Source: Pyrinomonadaceae bacterium
GTDB taxonomy: Bacteria > Acidobacteriota > Blastocatellia > Pyrinomonadales > Pyrinomonadaceae
DNA length: 6,286 bases
Reading direction: 5' to 3'
NCBI GenBank assembly: GCA_013813825.1
Contig: JACCRA010000594.1
Span: forward strand, 1 to 6,286
Part shown: piece after piece, positions 1 to 4,626 of the stretch
How positions within the stretch are numbered: position 1 is the first letter of the stretch
How the letters are laid out: each line of letters begins with the position of its first letter
The notes under the pieces: generated by a model
Seen by the model: only the letters and a program-made list of their open reading frames with translations
Database searches by the model: none
Told to the model about the DNA's origin: nothing
Position numbers and translations under genes: made by a program

Positions 1-78
1 ATCTGTCCTCGCGTGCGGGCATACGGTTCACAACCTAATTGGCCCACTATTAAAACCTTTCTTTGATCCGCCGGAATG
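1..78 (-). other. Downstream edge; possible start of a further minus-strand gene
   Basis: No complete gene fits in this stretch, which follows the stop codon of the SurA-like gene. Read on the minus strand, it has an AGAAAGG Shine-Dalgarno-like stretch followed 8 bases later by a GTG at 47-45. That frame stays open to the window edge (MGQLGCEPYARTRGQ). An alternative ATG lies at 22-20 (MPAREDR) with a poorer ribosome site. Fifteen codons are too few to identify a product. I see no convincing intrinsic terminator after the SurA-like gene, so read-through into a downstream gene is possible. The call rests only on the ribosome site and the open frame. Confidence 0.2.
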
Positions 79-831
79 TTATACCGGACTCAGGATCACG
101 ATCTCGGCGCGGGCCCGGGCGTCGTCGAGGAAGGCGTCGGTGTCGGAACTGATCTTGTCTTCGATCAATTGCTGCTCGATACGGGGCGTCTCGGCTTCCA
201 GCGTCGGGATGATGAGGCCGGGCGACCGTTGCCGCCAGCGCGGAACGAAGACATCCCGGTAGTAGGCGGCGATCTCCTGCGGCGAGACGACGACGAACGA
301 GCGGAAGCGGAACGTCAGATAGTTGTCGATCTCGACGCGCTGGCGGACGATCTCCTGCAACTGCTCGCCGGTCAGCCCGACGCGCGCGATGCGAAGGTAG
401 AACGCCTCCTGCGACGGAAACCGCTTGATCAATTCATTCAAGGCGTTACGAACATCCTCGTCCTTCGCCGCGATGGTCGGCAGTTTCCCGGCCTCCTGCC
501 CGATCAAGCGTTGATCGATCAGGAGGCTCAACGCGCGCGCGAGGTCATCCGAGCGCGGCTGTTCCAGCGGCGTCCCCGGCTCTAACGCCAGTTGCCACAG
601 CAAGTCGCTGTAAGTGATCAACTCCTGCCCGTTAATCGTCGCCACCATTCTGTCCACTACTTCCTGCGCGCGCAGCTTCGCTGAAGGCAAAACTGAAGGC
701 AAAAGGCAAAAGGCAAAAGGCAAAAGGCAAAAGGTTAAGAATCGGCGGCATACTCTCGCGCCGCGCCCCTGTCCTCGCGAGTGCGCTCGCGCCCACCGTC
801 GCTGTCTTTGTTTCCGCTTTTGGATTTCCAA
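79..831 (-). CDS. SurA-N-like periplasmic chaperone without a parvulin domain
   Basis: This is probably a secreted chaperone for unfolded outer-membrane proteins. With the TTG start at 831 it has 250 residues. It begins with a basic n-region (about residues 7-30), then a hydrophobic stretch FLTFCLLPFAFCLLPS (31-46) and a likely cleavage site near LRA-QE (53-57). Residues 58-182 look like the SurA N-terminal domain: VVDRMVATINGQELITYSDL, then a helical region with LLIDQRLIGQEA and a VVVSPQEIAAYY segment. In SurA and PrsA relatives a parvulin domain of about 95 residues would follow; here only about 15 residues precede the closing helix and strand (IEQQLIEDKI to EIVILSPV). It therefore probably has chaperone but not proline-isomerase activity. 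The start is uncertain. The frame is open well upstream into the Omp85 gene. No in-frame ATG lies between that gene's stop and the mature domain. TTG 831 has AAGG five bases upstream. GTG 657 and ATG 648 would give signal-less proteins. It follows the Omp85 gene on the same strand and is probably co-transcribed. Confidence 0.72.
   Translation of the reverse strand: MEIQKRKQRQRRWARAHSRGQGRGARVCRRFLTFCLLPFAFCLLPSVLPSAKLRAQEVVDRMVATINGQELITYSDLLWQLALEPGTPLEQPRSDDLARALSLLIDQRLIGQEAGKLPTIAAKDEDVRNALNELIKRFPSQEAFYLRIARVGLTGEQLQEIVRQRVEIDNYLTFRFRSFVVVSPQEIAAYYRDVFVPRWRQRSPGLIIPTLEAETPRIEQQLIEDKISSDTDAFLDDARARAEIVILSPV
694..734 (+). repeat. Heptanucleotide tandem repeat (aaaaggc)n
   Basis: One tgaaggc unit is followed by four perfect aaaaggc units and a final six-base aaaagg. 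A further degenerate copy (tgaaggcaaaac) lies just before it at 682-693. Because 7 is not a multiple of 3, the array reads through all three frames and encodes a seven-residue period (FCLLPFA) on the minus strand. It lies inside the 5' part of the SurA-like reading frame. Short heptanucleotide repeats of this kind are known between genes in cyanobacteria. I recall similar translated forms (KGKRQKA, FCLLPFA) from other phyla including Acidobacteriota, but have not checked this. Confidence 0.93.
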
Positions 832-855
832 TTTTGCCTTTTGCCTTCTGCCTTC
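695..855 (-). promoter_or_regulatory. Potential long stem-loop between the Omp85 and SurA-like genes
   Basis: Bases 832-855 and 695-718 are reverse complements at 23 of 24 positions. The one difference becomes a G-U pair in the minus-strand transcript, so a continuous 24-bp RNA stem is possible with a loop of about 113 bases. Because the arms are repetitive, several registers can pair. The upstream arm contains the AAGG ribosome-site candidate, and the TTG start lies at the base of the loop, so folding would be expected to hinder initiation there. The loop also holds a small GC-rich hairpin at 776-791. It could instead simply be the by-product of an inverted repeat pair. The pairing is seen directly; any regulatory role is inferred. 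Confidence 0.45.
776..791 (-). other. Small GC-rich hairpin
   Basis: The sequence cgcgag-tgcg-ctcgcg is a perfect 6-bp inverted repeat with a four-base loop. It lies within the larger loop between the two heptanucleotide clusters. No T-run follows it in the direction of transcription, so it is not a standard intrinsic terminator. In GC-rich DNA a stem this short can arise by chance. Confidence 0.3.
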
Positions 856-856
856 T
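832..856 (-). repeat. Inverted copy of the heptanucleotide repeat
   Basis: On the plus strand this reads ttttgcc, ttttgcc, ttctgcc, ttct, so it is the same 7-base unit as at 694-734 in the opposite orientation. It directly abuts the TAA stop of the Omp85 gene (857-859). Read in the direction of transcription it gives AAGG motifs, the last of which sits five bases before the TTG at 831 and could serve as the ribosome-binding site of the SurA-like gene. Confidence 0.88.
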
Positions 857-3800
857 TTAGAAGGTCTGTCCGAAACGGAAATGGAATTGGCCGCGCTTGG
901 CGCGGATGAGCGCCGGATCGCTCGCGCCCTGCGGTAACTCGAATTCGGGCGGATTGAGGAGGAAGCCGTAGTCGAGCGCGAGGGGACCAAGCGGCGTCTT
1001 AAAGCGGAAGCCCAGGCCGACGGTGTGGGTCCACTGCGCGCGCAGGTTGCGCGTGTCGAGGTCGCCGCCGGGGTTGCGGTTGCCGCCGAAGATGTCGCCG
1101 ACGTTGCGAAAGACGTTGCCGCCGTCGTAGAACGGCACGATCTGGAAGTTGCGCGTCAGCGGAACGCGCGCCTCGACGTTGATCACCGCGAGGGCGTTGC
1201 CGCCCACGGGAACCAGAAACGGGTTGACCGGGACCAAATCGCCTTGATCGTTGCGGAACAGCCCGCCGCCGCAACGCAACTCGTTCGTGACGGGGTCGCG
1301 CGACACAGCCCCGGGGCAGATGGCGCGGCGCGGGCCGGCCTCCTCGAAGCCAAAGCCGCGCAACGTCGTCGAGCCACCGGAGAAAAAGCGCTCGCTGATC
1401 GGGAGCGTCCGGTCGATGTCGCCGATCACGCCGTCGCCGTCGCGGTCGCGCGGGTTAAAGAGGTTGGCCGCTCCGAGCGTCGCGCCAAAGGCGAAGACCG
1501 TCCCGCGCACGGCATTGAGCAATCGCGTGCGGCGGTCGAGCGTCGCCACTTCGGCGAGCGCGCTTGCCGCGCCACCGAATCGATAATAGCGCCGGTACGT
1601 CGCCTGCAACTTGTTGAACGAGAGATTGCCGCCGAGTTGCCGGAGCGCGACGGCCGCATCGAGCGTCAGGAATTCGCCGCGCGTCGGATCGAAACTGCGG
1701 TCGCGGGTGTCGCGCGCGAGGGTCGCGCCGAAGCGCGAGAGGCGCACCGCCCGATCCGGCCGCAGGATCGGCGCGACCAGCAAACTCCCGACGTTGAAGA
1801 GGCGCACATCCTCATAGTTGTAGCGGACGAAAAGGATCGTGCGCGAACGCTCCTGCAAAACGCGCTGCGTTTCGACATTGAAAGTGAAGCGGTTGATCGT
1901 CGGCTCGCCGGTCTGCTCGCACTGCGATTCTGGAGCCAGACGGCAGTCCACCAGAATCGGATTGCCATCTTCGTCGCGTCGCTGGACGATGCCGAAGTTG
2001 CCGCGATCAATAGTCGAACGGAAGAAGCGCGTCACGCTCACATCGCGCTGGTATTGCAGGGAGATAGCGAGCGGTGAGAACTTCGTCTGGCCGTAGCTGC
2101 GAAAGCGCGGATCAAAAAATTCCAGCCGCAAAAGTTGCTGCTGCCGGCTGCCGCGCGCGCGCAAAGCGCCCTGCCGGAGTTGGCCGCGCAAATTGCTGTT
2201 CTGAATCTCGAAAAGGCCGAGCGGGCCGCCGTCGGTCGAGAAGCCACCGCCGTAATCCAGCCGCCGGGGCGGCAACTCTTCGAGATCGATGATCACGTCG
2301 CGCTGGCGATAGCCCGAAGCGGTTTCGCCCGCCGCCTCCGTGCGAATGATGACCTGCCGGAAGGCGTTCGTTTCGTACAGAATGCGCTCGCTCTCCGCGA
2401 GGCTGTCGGCCTTGAGCGGCTCGCCCTCGCGCAACGGGATCGCTTCGCGAATGGCTTGACGCTTGGTGCGAAGCCGCGCGCCGGGCACAATGCCTTCGTT
2501 GCCGTTGATGATGATTTGGTTGATGAAGACCTTGCCGCCCTCGGTCACGTTATAGATGATGCGAACCTGCTCGTCGCCGCCTTTGCGCGGCAGTTCGACG
2601 ATGCTGATAGCAACCTCCGCATCGACGAAGCCATTGCGCGCATAGAGGGCGCGGATGCGCTCTCCGTCAGCGCGGGCCAGCGTGCGCGCGTAAGGGCCTT
2701 CGATGATCGTACACGGCTCGCTACGCTGGCTCGCGGCATTGCACGGTTCTTCGCGCAGCCGCTCCGCCGTGTAGATTTGATTGCCGCGCACCTCGACGCC
2801 GGCCACGCGCGTCAGCGGCCCCTCGATCACGTCGAACGTGATCAGCAAATTGTCACTGTCGATCTGAACACCCTGCCGCACCTGAACGTCTGCTTGGCGG
2901 TAGCCGAGATCGCGCATCCGCGCCCGGATCAGTTGCAGGTCGCGCGCCAACAATTCGCGGCTGGTGTAGCCGCGGCCGAGGCCGAAGAACGGGATGAAGC
3001 CGAGCGCGTTCGCTTCCTGCGAGCGGAGTTCGCCGGCCACGTCTTCATACGTCAGCTTGTTGGTGCCTTCGATGTCAATATCCGTCAGGCGAAAGCGACG
3101 GCCTCGCTCAACTTCGTAAGTGATCGTCACCGCGCCGTTGTCCAAGTCCCGCGCGCTGAGGTTCTGGCAACTTTCGGACGCGCTGCTACTGCTGCTGGCG
3201 GTGGCAATCGTCGGGATGGCGCTGGCGGGATTGATGCCGACGCTCGTGCCGGCGGCGGCGTTGCTGGCGCTCGTCACGGAGCAGACGGCCATCACCTCCG
3301 CGAAGAAAAAACCGTCCTCTTGCAACTCATTCTCCAACCGACGTGCGCCCTCGACGATAGCCGAGAAATCAACGCTGCCCTCGCGCTTGACAGGCAGAAT
3401 CTCGCGCTCCTTCTCTTCGCTGATGTCGTAGCCCGTCACCTGAACATTGATCTTCGGCCCGGCGACGCCCGTCAGATTGATCGCGATCCGCCCCGTCTGC
3501 GGATCGCGCAGCACCTGCGGCTCGTTCAACTGCGGCGCAAGGTTGTTGCCCGCGATGATCGCCTGCCGAATCCGCCGCAGGTCTTCGCCGAGCGCGGTGC
3601 GCGTAAACGGCGCTCCCGGCGCGAGCGCCAACTCCGGCCGCACGCGCGCCGCGTCGAAGCCCGTAACATTGATGTTGAAGGCCTCGACTTGCGCCTGCGC
3701 GCCCGGCGTGACGCGGTACGTGACAGTCGCCGCCGTGCCCGCCGGATTAAGCGACTGCTCGTAATTAACTTCGGCCTGAAAAAAGCCGCGGTCGCGGAGA

Positions 3801-4426
3801 TAGATTTGCAGCGCGTCCGCGCCGTTATTGAGCGCCTGCGCGGTGAGTCGCGCGCCCGGTTCCAGCAGCGTCAGGCGCGCCCGCAAATCGTCCGCCGAGA
3901 GCACATCGTCGTCCGGCGGCACGCCCACGAACTCGACGTTCACATCGCCGACGCGTACCTGCGGCCGGACGACGAAGCGCAAGCGGATGGGCGCACTGGT
4001 CCCGCCACCGCCCGTCTCGAACGCCTCGACCCGCGCATCGGCCACACGCCCGGAAGTGAACAGCGCCAGCAGCGACTCGCGCACCCGCACCGCCGAGAAA
4101 TTCGTATTAGGCGCGAGCGCGATCAGCGCCAGCAACTCGCTCTCCGCCGCCGCATCGCGCGGCACGCCCTCGCGCACCACTTCGACCGCCGCAACGGGGC
4201 GACCTTCAAACTTACTCAGGTCAAGAGCGTTACGAGCGGGGACAGAGACCAGCATCAACAAGCCGAAGAGGAGAGCCAACGACGAGCGCCGGAGGTGTGA
4301 CAGTGCGTGACCTGCGACGTGAGCCGTGGGACCAGCCGCCGACCAGAGAGTGGCGACCGTGAAGGAACGTAAGAATTTTAATTTTGAGTCTCCGAACAAA
4401 TGCATCTCTTTCGCAGCGGCAGACAC
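857..4426 (-). CDS. bamA: Omp85-family outer-membrane assembly factor (BamA/TamA-like), about seven POTRA domains
   Basis: This 1189-residue protein inserts beta-barrel proteins into the outer membrane. A signal sequence lies at about 46-65 (RRSSLALLFGLLMLVSVPA). Seven POTRA-like repeats follow, at roughly 76-156, 157-242, 245-323, 326-440, 444-535, 538-630 and 632-719, recognised by alternating strand-helix-helix-strand patterns such as DIDIEGTNKLTYEDVAGEL and VEVRGNQIYTAERL. The beta-barrel spans about 720-1189. It includes GGSTTLRGF (1017-1025), the conserved lid-loop (V/L)RG(F/Y) motif, and ends in FHFRFGQTF, the terminal-phenylalanine sorting signal. E. coli BamA has five POTRAs and about 810 residues; TamA has three. 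POTRA 4 carries a Ser/Ala-rich insertion (382-428). The start is a GTG with AGGG three bases and GGGAG nine bases upstream. ATG 4405 and TTG 4399 are alternatives, and all leave a long n-region. Position after tamB is compatible with a TamA role; the domain number and length favour a general BamA. The family is certain, the exact subtype is not. Confidence 0.93.
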   Translation of the reverse strand: MSAAAKEMHLFGDSKLKFLRSFTVATLWSAAGPTAHVAGHALSHLRRSSLALLFGLLMLVSVPARNALDLSKFEGRPVAAVEVVREGVPRDAAAESELLALIALAPNTNFSAVRVRESLLALFTSGRVADARVEAFETGGGGTSAPIRLRFVVRPQVRVGDVNVEFVGVPPDDDVLSADDLRARLTLLEPGARLTAQALNNGADALQIYLRDRGFFQAEVNYEQSLNPAGTAATVTYRVTPGAQAQVEAFNINVTGFDAARVRPELALAPGAPFTRTALGEDLRRIRQAIIAGNNLAPQLNEPQVLRDPQTGRIAINLTGVAGPKINVQVTGYDISEEKEREILPVKREGSVDFSAIVEGARRLENELQEDGFFFAEVMAVCSVTSASNAAAGTSVGINPASAIPTIATASSSSSASESCQNLSARDLDNGAVTITYEVERGRRFRLTDIDIEGTNKLTYEDVAGELRSQEANALGFIPFFGLGRGYTSRELLARDLQLIRARMRDLGYRQADVQVRQGVQIDSDNLLITFDVIEGPLTRVAGVEVRGNQIYTAERLREEPCNAASQRSEPCTIIEGPYARTLARADGERIRALYARNGFVDAEVAISIVELPRKGGDEQVRIIYNVTEGGKVFINQIIINGNEGIVPGARLRTKRQAIREAIPLREGEPLKADSLAESERILYETNAFRQVIIRTEAAGETASGYRQRDVIIDLEELPPRRLDYGGGFSTDGGPLGLFEIQNSNLRGQLRQGALRARGSRQQQLLRLEFFDPRFRSYGQTKFSPLAISLQYQRDVSVTRFFRSTIDRGNFGIVQRRDEDGNPILVDCRLAPESQCEQTGEPTINRFTFNVETQRVLQERSRTILFVRYNYEDVRLFNVGSLLVAPILRPDRAVRLSRFGATLARDTRDRSFDPTRGEFLTLDAAVALRQLGGNLSFNKLQATYRRYYRFGGAASALAEVATLDRRTRLLNAVRGTVFAFGATLGAANLFNPRDRDGDGVIGDIDRTLPISERFFSGGSTTLRGFGFEEAGPRRAICPGAVSRDPVTNELRCGGGLFRNDQGDLVPVNPFLVPVGGNALAVINVEARVPLTRNFQIVPFYDGGNVFRNVGDIFGGNRNPGGDLDTRNLRAQWTHTVGLGFRFKTPLGPLALDYGFLLNPPEFELPQGASDPALIRAKRGQFHFRFGQTF

Positions 4427-4626
4427 CTGCCCTGACTCCCTTGCTCACCTAACCACCCACCCGCTCGATACAAAGCCACGGGCACTTGCCTTGCGGCGAA
4501 GTCGCGAAGGCCAGCCACCACCCAACATAATTCATGATCAAATCATCCGCTTTTCTAACCACTCCGCCGTCCCACCGGGAACAGCAATCCTCAAAACGAA
4601 CTGCTGGCTGACTACTGATTACTTTT
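4427..4626 (-). promoter_or_regulatory. Gap between tamB and the Omp85 gene; weak promoter candidate
   Basis: These 200 bases contain no credible gene. The part at about 4520-4560 is clearly AT-richer than its surroundings, as expected of a promoter for the Omp85 gene. On the minus strand it contains TTAGAA and, 18 bases further, TGAATTATG, a weak -35/-10-like pair. A 13-base inverted repeat (atgat-caa-atcat, 4534-4546) lies between these elements and could be an operator or chance. A ribosome site (GGGAG or AGGG) precedes the GTG at 4426. The only hairpin I see after the tamB stop (tccc-acc-ggga, 4570-4580) is too short to be a terminator, so read-through from tamB is also possible. Confidence 0.22.

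Noticed and set aside
682..856. CRISPR-like array
   Set aside because: The units are 7 bases long and directly tandem without spacers, so this is a simple-sequence repeat.
614..937. Small plus-strand frame containing KGKRQKAKGKRQK and FAFCLLPS
   Set aside because: It is only a translation of the two opposed heptanucleotide clusters plus antisense gene ends, with no ribosome site I would trust.
857..990. SurA-like gene beginning inside the Omp85 gene at the ATG-like end of its long open frame (990)
   Set aside because: The extra residues are a frame-shifted reading of the conserved Omp85 C-terminus and would add an implausible Ser/Arg-rich extension before the signal peptide.
1025..2077. A 350-codon plus-strand open frame
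   Set aside because: It is antisense to the Omp85 barrel region and its composition (R, A, E and V rich, no domain pattern) is typical of a shadow frame.
2135..4300. A 721-codon open frame on the plus strand
   Set aside because: It lies wholly antisense to the Omp85 gene, whose protein has clear POTRA and barrel features. Long antisense frames are common in GC-rich genes, and the translation shows no recognisable domain.
4570..4580. Terminator after tamB (tccc-acc-ggga)
   Set aside because: The stem is only 4 bp and no U-run follows in the direction of transcription.
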